NCBI GenBank assembly: GCA_018873225.1 | Contig: JAEILZ010000005.1 | Location: 1,364,001-1,428,000, forward strand | From: [Phialemoniopsis] sp. UDSM-2020 | Lineage: Eukaryota > Ascomycota > Sordariomycetes > Thyridiales > Thyridiaceae | Direction of reading: 5' to 3' | Length of the DNA: 64,000 bases | Shown here: positions 54,679 to 64,000 of the stretch, in pieces | How positions within the stretch are numbered: the stretch's first letter is position 1 | How the letters are laid out: every line of letters begins with the position of its first letter | Program-made: the position numbers and the translations under genes | The notes under the pieces: model-generated | Databases searched by the model: none | What the model was told of the DNA's origin: nothing | The model's input: the letters and a program-made list of their open reading frames with translations, nothing else

Positions 54679-56238
54679 GTCTCTATTTATCTTCCGTGGG
54701 CCGGTTCGGATGCGCGAAATGGGAGGGGCAACTCGATTAAATAGGTACTTTAGGGTAGGTGCAAGCTAAACAGACGGGAAATGGCATGCACTGCAAGGCA
54801 ACTGCACGTAAGAATAGAAGGAGGAGGTGTGGTGCGGCGGCAATCGGTGGTGGTATTGGGGCAGGTACAGATTGATTACAGTGCAGTCGCGGGCAAAAAA
54901 AGATCAAACTGGGGTTTCCAGAGAGCAAGCACATCTTGTCTGCTTAACTCAGCTTTCTGGGCGGGTACACAGAAGGTACTTGGCTCATGTGCACTCAGGC
55001 CAGCATCAGGGCAGCTTATTCACGCCCGCCCGGTAGGTCATCCCCTGGTCACTGAGCCTGCGATGACGCGACCGAGCTAGTGGTGGGGCACGGCATCGGT
55101 GTCTGCTTGTTGAGGTAATCAAAAACGACTCTCCATTCTCCGAGGCAAGCCCGCCTGTAACAGTCACAGCCATTAAGGGATTCTGGCACCATCTGACCTG
55201 CCAGCTTAGAAATGCTGTATAATGCTCTGGCAGGTGCTCTCGGCTTCGCCTGTTCTGCTGCGGTGCAAGTTTCAATAATGGTCGCTGAAGATTTGGAATC
55301 CTGTCCAAGTTGCTAGCTGTGCAGGAACATGTAATCAATCAAAGATCCTAGCACAGAGTGGCTTATCGCAGGCTCCCTAGGAATAGTGGACCAGGACCCT
55401 TCAGAAAACAAGTCCGTACATCGGCGTTATTCTACGAGACGTCAAGTGCCTGAGGTGAGTGATACTGACACATGTTGACTTGGCCATACAGATAGATTTC
55501 ACTGTCACAAAGCGCAAGAATATCACTGCAGATAAGACATCATGTAAAGAGCAAAATAGTTTCCATGGTATTCAGTATCAAAATACAGCCACAGACCAAG
55601 AACCCGGCCATGTGCGGAGCTCTCGTCGCGGCAGCAAAGGGAATGAGTCTAGAAATCCAAAGGTGTTTTGTTGCATGCAAGAAATGGCCGCTCCGTCGCC
55701 AGTTGCACCAATTCGTACCAAGGGGCGCTTTGTCTCTCTGAATCTCTTTTGCCAGGAAGACTAATCCAACGCCTCAGGGGTATCACGGTATACCAAATAA
55801 AGAAAAGAAAAATGGTCTATGTGCCGCTGAAAGGGGCACCGCTCCGCCGTTGAGCATGGTGAAGAAAATGGCCGGCATCGCCCGTCAGATCGTGAGAAAA
55901 ACGCCATGATCAAGAAAGAGATATCATCTCTCATTCTCCAGAGGAAATCCAGTGAGCAAGAGTGACAACAGGTAAGCGACGACTAGCCGAGACAAACGAG
56001 ACCTTCTGAGATTTGTTGCTTTTGCAAATTTCAAGTTTTTTTGACAAAGGTGTTTGATATTTTTAGTCGGACATTGAGAAGGAAAATTGGTCTTGAATGA
56101 GCGAATAGTGGTCGGTGTTGGCGATAGAACATAAGGAACTTGTGTAAACGAGTGTAGTGAAATAATCATATGGTCTCGTTCGTCATGTGTTCAGCTGGGT
56201 CATCTCGGTGCTTGTTGTCACTCCTTGTCCATGTTAGA
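54679..56238. other. Intergenic, 1,560 bp
   Basis: Upstream of thioredoxin and 3' of the large disordered-protein gene. Frames up to about 110 codons but no recognisable product. Confidence 0.45.
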
Positions 56239-58719
56239 TCATTGGGCGGTCTGCCTCGTCTCCCAGCTACGCCTCTTGACGTCTACTGACGAGCGTGGCG
56301 TAATCTCGAGGAGCTTCGCGCTGCCGGCGCTGATGTGTCGGACGTGGCCCTTGCCCAGGTTGACGCTGGTCGCGCGCTGCACGCCGCCGCCCTCTTCCTT
56401 GAAGTCGCTGCTGGGGCTGATGGGGCTGTCGACACCTGGCGAGCCTGGCGAGTCGCTCTCGTCTTCCTCGCCGTACGTGTGGAGGAGTCCCTCGCGGCTC
56501 TTGATGCGGTTCGCCTTGTGTGCGTGGACGACGGTGGGGACTTGGCCGCCCACAGCGCCCCATCGAGGGTCGTCTTCCTCGTCACTTGACGGACGAGCTT
56601 CTCCAGCAGACATCCTGTTGCCGGAGTGACGGGCGACGCGGTTCAGATACTCGTCGTCAGCGATGCCAGCGGCATCCTCTTCGGGCGATTCCTGCTCCTG
56701 TGAGCCGACAGTCTTGTCCGACGCCTCATTGGATTCATAGGTGCGGGCTTCCGATCGCATAGATTGCGATACACTGTGGCGGGCGAGCTGCGACGATTGC
56801 CGGCGACTGCCAACACGACCAGAAAGCCAAGACGCCTCGGAATCGATCGATGCGAGGGACAGCGACTGTGGCTCGGGTGAAGGGTCAACTGTGGCTGGCT
56901 GCAAGTGGCCTGTCTCTTCTTGCTCCGATGAGGTAGCGCCACCTTGGGGATCTTGAGCGGTCAGCAGAGTAGGGCTGGCGGCTTCGTTCATCGGTGGAGA
57001 CTCCTGCTCCATGATGGCCGGAGGCACGGGGTCTGTCTCGGGCGACTGGACACCCGAATCTGGAGGTGACATCAGGAAGTCGGGGAGGTCTTCGCGGAAT
57101 CTTGAGCCGGTCCGCTTGGGCACACCGCTGCTGATGGCTCGCGGCTGTGTGTTGGCGACGGCAGAGGCCGCCACTGGAGGCTGCGTTGCCATTGAGTCTC
57201 TAGATGTATTGGAGAAGGAAGAAGGGCCAGAGTGACGCTTGTTCTTGTTACCCCATTTGAAAATGGACGACCACGAGATCGGGCCCCGGGCTGGACTGCT
57301 CTCCGAGCCCCTGCGAGGTGCTTCATTGAGTGACACCTTCTCCTGCTCTGAGAACGAAGATTTGGAGAGTGACTTTTGGGTTCTCAAGAAGCTTCTCCTG
57401 ACACTCACGGGAATAGTAGGTGGCGGAGTGGGTTGCTGGGTATCACGAGAGGGTGTTGTGGGTTCCAGGGGAATGCTCGTCGTCCGGTGGAAAGTTTCGA
57501 GAGGATCTGAGGGTGGCTCGGAGGCCTTCTCTTCACTGTGAGTGGTGTCTCCTGACTGGGGATCGCCAGCGTCCGACAGACGTCTCTTTGAAGACGTCAC
57601 CACAGCCGAGGTGGTATCTATCCCAAGGCCAACGGCTTCGCGGCCCATGACACCACGCTCGAGGTTTTGGGGTGCTGGAGCTCCATTCTCCGCAGCCAGC
57701 CGTTCTTTCTCTGCTCGCCTCGCGAGTCTCCTCTCAATCCTCTCCTGTTCTTTCTGGTGCTGCCTCTCCCTGCGGCGTTGGTCCCGTTCCATCAATTCTC
57801 GGAGGTCACTTGCGCTCAAATCGTCGGCTAAATCATCGATACGCTTGTGTGCCCGGAGTGTAGACTCGGGAATTGGGCCCCTCTCCGTCAGTCTTCTCCT
57901 CTGAGATGGGATTCGCTGCGGCGGGGCTGAAGCGTTGGGGTTACCATATCGAGGGTTGACAGCGTAGCGCAAGGTCGGCTTGGGCGCGAGCGCGTCGAGG
58001 GCAGAGATCTTGTAGGAGATCTGCTCCGAGTCCGAAGATAGGGTCGAGTGCAGTGATTCGGCGATAGGCAGTGAGACATCGCTAGAGGGATTGTCCCATC
58101 GCGCACTACCACCAATCCCTAAACCTAATCCGGTCCGCACTCGCCTCGTGTCCCTCTTCATTGGTCTTCCCGCTGTCCAGGCATCTGTCGCGGGACGGAC
58201 GGGTACAAAGTTGCTTAGGGCCTTGAGCTCGGCCTCCCGCTCCCGGTCGTGCGCGTTCTTCCGCCTCTTGCTGCTCTTGCGCGGCATGAGATGTTGCCCG
58301 TCCCGCTTGGTAGCATGGAGCGTGGGAACCCGGTCCAGGTCGTCGGCGTGCGAACCATAGGCATCGGCCATGCTGCCGTCCGTCTCGGTATAGTAATGGC
58401 TTGTCGAGGCCGTCGGGTCCGTCCGCAGATTCTGAGGTAAAGGCGGCACACGCTCTCGCTTGCCCCGGCCATCCCTCCCTGTGCCTACGTAGATGGAGTC
58501 TCGACGGCCCTCCTCGAAGCTATATGTGCGCGCTCGTCGGTGCAGCTTCTTGGCCTGACTTCGTTGCCGGCGGACACTCTGCTGTCGATCAGGCCCTGGA
58601 GGGGCGCCATTCGGAGCAGTGAGGCTCCTCGGCGCGGGGCCTATCGCCTTTTCACTGGGCTCCATGCTGGTGTGTGAGCGCTTCCTGCGGCTCTTTCGCC
58701 GAAAAAGCCAAAGAGCCAT
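56239..58719 (-). CDS. Large intrinsically disordered conserved-type protein
   Basis: Intronless, 826 residues. It starts MALWLFRRKSRRKRSH, a hydrophobic/basic N-terminus, and continues with basic, Ser/Pro/Glu-rich sequence. A coiled-coil-like charged helix lies about residues 285-345 (LRELMERDQRRRERQHQKEQERIERRLARRAEKERLA, quoted here by its ends LRELMERDQ and EKERLA). Short conserved-looking islands: RARTYSFEEGRRDSIYVG, RVRTGLGLGIGGSARWDNP, SALDALAPKPTLRYAVNPR, SWSSIFKWGNKNKR, and near the end YLNRVARHSGNRMS and DPRWGAVGGQVPTVV. No enzymatic domain is seen. It looks like a fungal scaffold or signalling protein with many phosphorylatable Ser-Pro sites; function unknown. Confidence 0.78.
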   Translation of the reverse strand: MALWLFRRKSRRKRSHTSMEPSEKAIGPAPRSLTAPNGAPPGPDRQQSVRRQRSQAKKLHRRARTYSFEEGRRDSIYVGTGRDGRGKRERVPPLPQNLRTDPTASTSHYYTETDGSMADAYGSHADDLDRVPTLHATKRDGQHLMPRKSSKRRKNAHDREREAELKALSNFVPVRPATDAWTAGRPMKRDTRRVRTGLGLGIGGSARWDNPSSDVSLPIAESLHSTLSSDSEQISYKISALDALAPKPTLRYAVNPRYGNPNASAPPQRIPSQRRRLTERGPIPESTLRAHKRIDDLADDLSASDLRELMERDQRRRERQHQKEQERIERRLARRAEKERLAAENGAPAPQNLERGVMGREAVGLGIDTTSAVVTSSKRRLSDAGDPQSGDTTHSEEKASEPPSDPLETFHRTTSIPLEPTTPSRDTQQPTPPPTIPVSVRRSFLRTQKSLSKSSFSEQEKVSLNEAPRRGSESSPARGPISWSSIFKWGNKNKRHSGPSSFSNTSRDSMATQPPVAASAVANTQPRAISSGVPKRTGSRFREDLPDFLMSPPDSGVQSPETDPVPPAIMEQESPPMNEAASPTLLTAQDPQGGATSSEQEETGHLQPATVDPSPEPQSLSLASIDSEASWLSGRVGSRRQSSQLARHSVSQSMRSEARTYESNEASDKTVGSQEQESPEEDAAGIADDEYLNRVARHSGNRMSAGEARPSSDEEDDPRWGAVGGQVPTVVHAHKANRIKSREGLLHTYGEEDESDSPGSPGVDSPISPSSDFKEEGGGVQRATSVNLGKGHVRHISAGSAKLLEITPRSSVDVKRRSWETRQTAQ

Positions 58720-61700
58720 GATGTGTAGTTGGTTGGCCTAGCCAGCCCAGTTGGGAATATGTGTACTGGGTTGCTCGAGTGTGTTAGTTGTGTCGAGGTG
58801 GTTGGCCACCTGAGAGAAGAGTTATGGATTCAGTTGGTGTCGGAGAAGCTAGCTTCATCATGAAAATGGTTCTTCTCGGGTGAATGGCGTGCGGATGTCG
58901 AGTCCTTCAACCGGCTGTCGAGCCTTGCATTGGGTCGAATCGATGTAAGTCGGGCGTCGAGGCGGGTGAAAGGCTACCGTCGCGATACGGTTGATGCAAG
59001 ATTGGGGAGCTAGAGTAGGGCAGCTTCCTCTTGCAGAGTCGATAAGTCGAAGTTGCGTCCTTGTAAGCAAGTAGGTCGGCCTTTCCGCGATTGGGGTTGT
59101 GTGATAAAGGAAAAAGAAATGGAGTAGGGTGGCGGTTGAAAGCTGGAGCCGGGTCCCAGTAATAGATGTATTTCGGATATTCTACAATGAGCAAGGGGAT
59201 CGACGGGGCAGTGGATCAGGCGTCCTTGTACTTGTAAGTGGGTGGCCGCGGATATTCGCCGCTGACAGTTCCCATCAAATCTGTGCCCAGAATTGGAATG
59301 GAGCCCAGGCGAGAGGCCGCGCAGAAGGAAGCGCGCCGACGCGAGGCAGGGGAATGTTGGCTTTAATGACCTGCTGAAGCCGTCGGATTCTGCCTGCTTT
59401 GCCGAAGTGAAAGACTAGTTACACACCGCAGCGGTTTGATGACAAAAGACCTGGGCGCAGCACACAAGCAACAGCAACAGGTGAGAAGAGGGAAAGTTGG
59501 GTTGGTGGTGGTGGCGGGCTCCGTGGTCCGTGTTGGCTGGGAGCCGTTACGTATTTGAAGAGTGCGTCCAAGAAGAGAGTGAGAGACCCCGGACCACCAG
59601 ACGTAACGAGCCTGCGAACAAGAAATGCACGACAGTTTCTTGCCCTGCTCCCACTCGTTGCTGCAGGTCCATTAGCGCAACATCAAGAGGGACCGGATGA
59701 CCCAAGGAGACTGCTTCTTGGAGGGGGACCAAGAGTTGCCCAGTAGGTACTTCGTTGGTAGGGCCAGAGAGGGTCATCAGCGAGGGCAACATTGAAAACG
59801 TCAGGGGGACCGGGGTGGTTCTCCCAAAGGCACACACCCACACCAACACTCACTCATCCCCATCCACATCCACATCCACATTGGATTGGCACTGGATTGG
59901 ACTGGGCTTGATCAAACAAGCAAGGTTCCCGGACGAGCAGACCAGTCGACTGGAGCACACACACCCAGACACCCCACCCAGACTAGGGGCACTAATGGGC
60001 TGGGCCGATGCTCCCTTGGTTAGGGATCGACACAGGTACCTCTTCTAGCCCCTTGCCCACACAAGGTACTACCTCGAGAGGCGGGTGCCCGCTGGCTTAG
60101 CGGCCACCATCTTGGGCTTCTTCTCTCTCAATCTCTGATGAGGTGGTGTGAGTGGGCAGCCGGCGGGTGCATCTCCCACGAGTCCCATCAATCTACACAT
60201 GTACGTAGTGTGCCGACCGATCTCGTCCCTGAACTCGCCATGGTTCTCTCTTCTCACCAAGGATGGCAAGACGCACGGCTTAGTGCATTCTCCCTTGGAT
60301 ACATACTGTTGCAAGAGGAGGGAATGTTGTCTGAGGCGGCCATGTCCAAAGGGAGGACTGGTGCTGTCGTTGAAGACTCGGTGGATGCGAGGACACAATA
60401 AATTGAACTCAACCGCAAACCATAGCACGAGATCTCATTGTTTGCGCTATTGGATATTGGATTGGCATACTCTGGAGCGTCAATGCGAGCTGTGCTGTGA
60501 TGTACAGACGGCCATGCCGTTCTGGGCTCACATGAGTGCCAGGGGAACCTGGAATCCTTCTTGACAGGAACGCCTGACTGTGCCCTGATCCTCTCACTTC
60601 GTCGCTCGTATCCGACATGTTGGGACATGGGAAGCAGAGTCTAGATCTGGGATCCCGAGCAGATTGGCAGATTGATGTCTCACCCCCGACCATTATCCTA
60701 TCCGCTCAGAAGAATGGCTTTGTCTTCATTTTGCGAAAGATGCCGTATTCGTCCCCACTAACAAAGAGCCGCCGTTCGAATTGGCTTACCAGCCCCCTCC
60801 ATTTACGTGCAGACTGCTTGTTGACAGAGACTGTTTTCCCAGCTTCAGGTACCTACGCACTGGCAGTCCCCATCTCGTCCGATGCAGATAACCGTTCTTG
60901 GGGTCCCACTGTACGTTGGCATGGACGAAGTAAGGTACGTGCCTGTCCGAGTGGCCCATCGACTTTGTCCTCCTGCAGTGGCTCTTTCGGCCCCGCCGTT
61001 ACGACGCTTGGCGGCGATGACATCTAATGGAGCACATCGTATTGGCGCAGACAACCGAAGACGAGGGGTTTTTGGCGCACCCGTCCATGCCGCTTTGTGT
61101 TCTCTTGGGGGTCTTTCTGAATCCCCTTCAACTCGAGCGCCTCATCGCTGCAAGGTCTCGGAGACAAGCCTCCTACTTCATCTGTGGCTCAGGCGGTGGT
61201 GTTGCAGTTCATTGAAGCAAGCGAGTGCTACTCGGACGATCTTCGACTGGCGCCGAAGGAGACAGAACACCCAATTATGTCATGGTAGCTGGGAACAGGG
61301 CAGTGAGGGACCTTCGAAAGGCACGCCGTTGCCCATGCCCTTGTCCATCTGTGCGTTGCTGGCGTCATGGGGAGCCATTTAGGCTCACAGACACAGCACA
61401 TCCCTGCAGTAGGGATCTGATGCGACCCTTGAAACAGAAATTTCACACCCGTCACCTACTTTCCAGGCAAGCCAGGTACCTGCTCGGTAGGGGTTGTACG
61501 TAGACTCCAAAGTGGCTCGTGCCGCCGCGCAAACAGCAAATGCTGCAGTATTCTTTATGCAGGGTCAGATTTTACAGCAGTATGTGCAGCCAGACCAGCC
61601 CTTGCTACCGCGACACGTATGCTGGCATGGCGAGACGAGTTTAGATCTTATCTCCGCTGCTGAGGCCACACAAACGGTTCTCAGCATTCGTTTGAGCTGC

Positions 61701-63491
61701 AAGGATCCTTATCGGACAACCTAAGCTTCCCAGGGCTATTGGGGGTGACGTAGGAAGAGACATGTCTTTCTCATTCGCCTCCCAGCAAGCGCCTGTGCAA
61801 TTGCTGGCCATTGAAGAGTGATCGCGATCATTATGGATATCCAAATCAATAGGTGGCCGTCCAAGGCGTCACCGCCGAGGGTATAGTCCAGCCGCCCGAA
61901 AGAATCACTCTAGAACAACCCTGGTACTGGTGTTGATTGGACGTCATGATGTGAAACGGACCTATTCTCCTGCTCTGGCAGTTGCCGATCGCGCTGGGAT
62001 GGTGTTCTAGGTCCAAGTAGCAGCGTGATGGGCAACCCTAAAGTTAAGCCTTACGGTCTGCGAATCTAGTGGCAGCTCGGCACGCGGTGGTTGTGGCTGA
62101 TCGGGGATTTGCCCGTCATCGATGTCTCGCAAGAACGTGGCGTCATCGTGCCAATCCGTGGAGATCGACACTCTTTCGACATTCTGGTATTGAGCTTCTG
62201 TCAAAAGTGTCCAGCCTTCAATCGCAATGCTTCACACTCGCTGATTCGATTGACTATGATTTCCAGGGCACACCAGTGACGGTACCTGACGTCGATCGCT
62301 CGCATTATGCTCCGGGCTTCAAGATGGACTGCTCCGGGTCATATGGATTGCTGATATGTGTAAGCCATAAAGCGAAGACGTATGCTGCAGGGAACAGGGC
62401 TCTCCCAGGGCGGAAAAGTTGCCTTAAACCGAGCCATCTGATTCAACAGGGGACCGGGCAAACCCATCGCTCGCCTCCAGCGAGACAACCAGGATTGGCC
62501 AGGCTTGCGCACCGTTCAACAGCACCATGCAAGGACCCTGAAGTGCTCCGTTGTCGCCATCGTCGCCCCTCTTCTTTGGTGGCAAAGTGACGACGACAGC
62601 TGAGCTCGACGAGAGCAGTACCTATCTGCGGGGTCCGCCGCCATGCCCGCCGCCCCACGGGGCCGTCAGTCTGGCGGCTTTGGCTGAAACACCGCTCCCA
62701 TTGCCGGAGTCTCTGTCGAACACGTACGCAGCGAGTCATGACCAAAAGGCCCACGAAGAAGAGGGCGCCGGGGCAAGGAGCGGCCCTTTCCATGCTTGCG
62801 ATGGGGCATTTGAAGACAGAACCACATGTGCTAAAATTATCCAGCGTTTGAACTAAAACCTCTGGCCTTGGACCGTGCATTAAACTGCATAAGTTGCTCG
62901 AGGCCAAGACTGTCCCAGGCTGAGATAATCGCCGAGCAATTCTATTTTCGACGTGGGATACTAGAGCACGAGAATATGACCCAGATGGCCAAAGATAGAC
63001 TCTTTCGATTGAACAAGCTCACTGCCCGGTATCAGATGAGCCCTGGCCTATGACCTAGACTCGAAACGATCCGTCCTCGGCATCGTGGGATTCGTGCTGA
63101 GATCCCCACGTGACTGAGCAAGGAAAGACCTTTCTGTGTCTGCCAAAAGCTTTTCAAGAAATGAGACCAAAACAAAAGATGACTCGTAAGAATGTAGATT
63201 GGATTGAATCTCTGATACTCTGATAACTGAACTTCTTCTTTGGCAGGTCTCTGGTATTGATGCTGTGTATCACGTGATCCGTAGCATGTCGCGTCTCCTG
63301 GGCAACGGATTGGGGGGTCGTCAATGTTGCCCAACACGCGCGCATCTCAGCTCTGCCTGCGCGCGCCAAACAATTTAACTAGTCGCGAACTCGAATAAAG
63401 CACACACGGTCTTCCAAGGGTCACTCACGCGCTGGAGCAATATTTAGACTGCGAACACTGAGACGATCAACGACAGCGACATATCATCAAC
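58720..63491. other. Long gene-free stretch, 4,772 bp
   Basis: Between the disordered-protein gene and NUF2. I find no frame over 175 codons, no recognisable domain, no tRNA B box and no transposon signature. It contains three perfect AGGTACCT palindromes (60034, 60847, 61474) and a small ATCCAC repeat near 59862. It may be a large regulatory region, carry a non-coding RNA, or be the remains of degraded sequence. Confidence 0.5.
59862..59880. repeat. ATCCAC hexanucleotide microsatellite
   Basis: About three tandem copies of ATCCAC, followed by a GGATTGG-rich patch (59882-59905). Simple sequence in the gene-free stretch. Confidence 0.6.
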
Positions 63492-64000
63492 ATGGCGTTC
63501 AACCCGCGCATGTCCATCATCCCGCCTGGGCAGTCGTCGCGCAATGCGCGCAAGAAGGAGGAAGAGGACTCGTTCATGCGCCTGCAGGACAAGGAGATCG
63601 TGGACTGCATCAACGATATCGGCATCTCCTTCACCCTCGCGGATCTCCAGAAGCCCAACCCCGTCCAAGTACAGATGATCTTTGAGTGGTTCGCCGAGGT
63701 CCTCCTCAATGCGACGCGCGACTCGGTCCAGCCGGCCATGCGCGCCGCCGCCGAGGAGATTTGCGGCGAGTACTCGGACAACCTGATGCCCGCCGACGCG
63801 CGCAACCTCATGGGCTTCTTCGCCACGCTGCGCCAGCTGCTGCTCGTCTGCAAGATCAACGACTTTAGCTTCGCCGACCTTTACCGCCCCACGCACGACC
63901 GTTTGGTCAAGATCTTCAGCAACCTCATCAACTTTGTGCGCTTTAGGGAGAGCCAGACGAGCGTCATCGACGAGCACTTCAACAAGGCCGAGGCGACCAA
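63492..64000 (+). CDS. NUF2: NUF2 kinetochore protein, N-terminal part (3' end outside window)
   Basis: Outer-kinetochore NDC80-complex subunit that contacts microtubules. The frame opens at ATG 63492 (context CAACATGG) and runs uninterrupted to the window end, giving 169 full codons. After a short basic N-terminus ([22 protein letters not shown], quoted by its start [10 protein letters not shown]) comes the NUF2 calponin-homology domain: [59 protein letters not shown] and [19 protein letters not shown]. The following coiled coil lies beyond the window. Confidence 0.95.
   Translation, partial: MAFNPRMSIIPPGQSSRNARKKEEEDSFMRLQDKEIVDCINDIGISFTLADLQKPNPVQVQMIFEWFAEVLLNATRDSVQPAMRAAAEEICGEYSDNLMPADARNLMGFFATLRQLLLVCKINDFSFADLYRPTHDRLVKIFSNLINFVRFRESQTSVIDEHFNKAEAT

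Noticed and set aside
60882..61382. 166-codon forward frame in the gene-free stretch
   Set aside because: Arg/Ser/Pro/Leu-rich chance frame without domain or codon pattern like neighbouring genes.

Overview
This is a nuclear segment from a filamentous ascomycete (Pezizomycotina). Gene content and style point to a Sordariomycete; I cannot name the genus. The evidence is short spliceosomal introns (about 50-70 nt, GTRAGT-like donors, CTAAC or CTGAC branch sites), long antisense open frames caused by GC-rich third codon positions, and typical fungal genes: AFG1, LYC1, MAK16, a Rieske protein, DDB1, NUF2, an AA9 polysaccharide monooxygenase and a patatin/NB-ARC/TPR receptor-like protein. Exon structures were worked out by hand from splice sites, frame and family conservation. 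Every multi-exon model given sums to a multiple of three, but none has transcript support.

Layout. 1-3.6 kb: end of a GPI-anchored-type protein, the mitochondrial ATPase AFG1 and a DUF1295 membrane protein. 3.9-7.7 kb: a 1,198-residue NLR-like protein (patatin, NB-ARC, TPR). 8.4-19.8 kb: a forward run of housekeeping and metabolic genes (M28 aminopeptidase, two-HKD phospholipase D-like protein, CCT alpha, lysine acetyltransferase LYC1, ribosome factor MAK16). 20-30 kb: an R3H protein, then surface or secreted functions (GH18-like protein, small Cys-rich tail-anchored protein, AA9 enzyme, PAN/Apple-like membrane protein) and a tRNA-Ser(CGA). 30.7-39.4 kb: PQ-loop membrane protein, SWT21/TCAB1-like WD protein, an XPF-fold protein resembling Zip2/SHOC1, and a secreted protein with an Asn/Ala/Gly linker. 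42-54.7 kb: Rieske iron-sulfur protein, DDB1, a Gre2-like ketoreductase, a divergent acetolactate-synthase paralogue and a thioredoxin with an in-frame mitochondrial presequence. 56.2-64 kb: a large disordered protein, a 4.8-kb gene-free stretch and the start of NUF2.

Most genes are independent units, as expected in a fungus. The most interesting items are: (1) the acetolactate-synthase paralogue at 49.8-51.8 kb, which has replacements at several positions lining the herbicide pocket and substrate tunnel of normal AHAS, including Trp to Leu at the yeast W586 position, and which lies next to a ketoreductase in the same direction; (2) the patatin-NB-ARC-TPR protein, whose last TPRs alternate in a two-repeat pattern; (3) the candidate meiotic Zip2/SHOC1 homologue; and (4) the dual-start thioredoxin.
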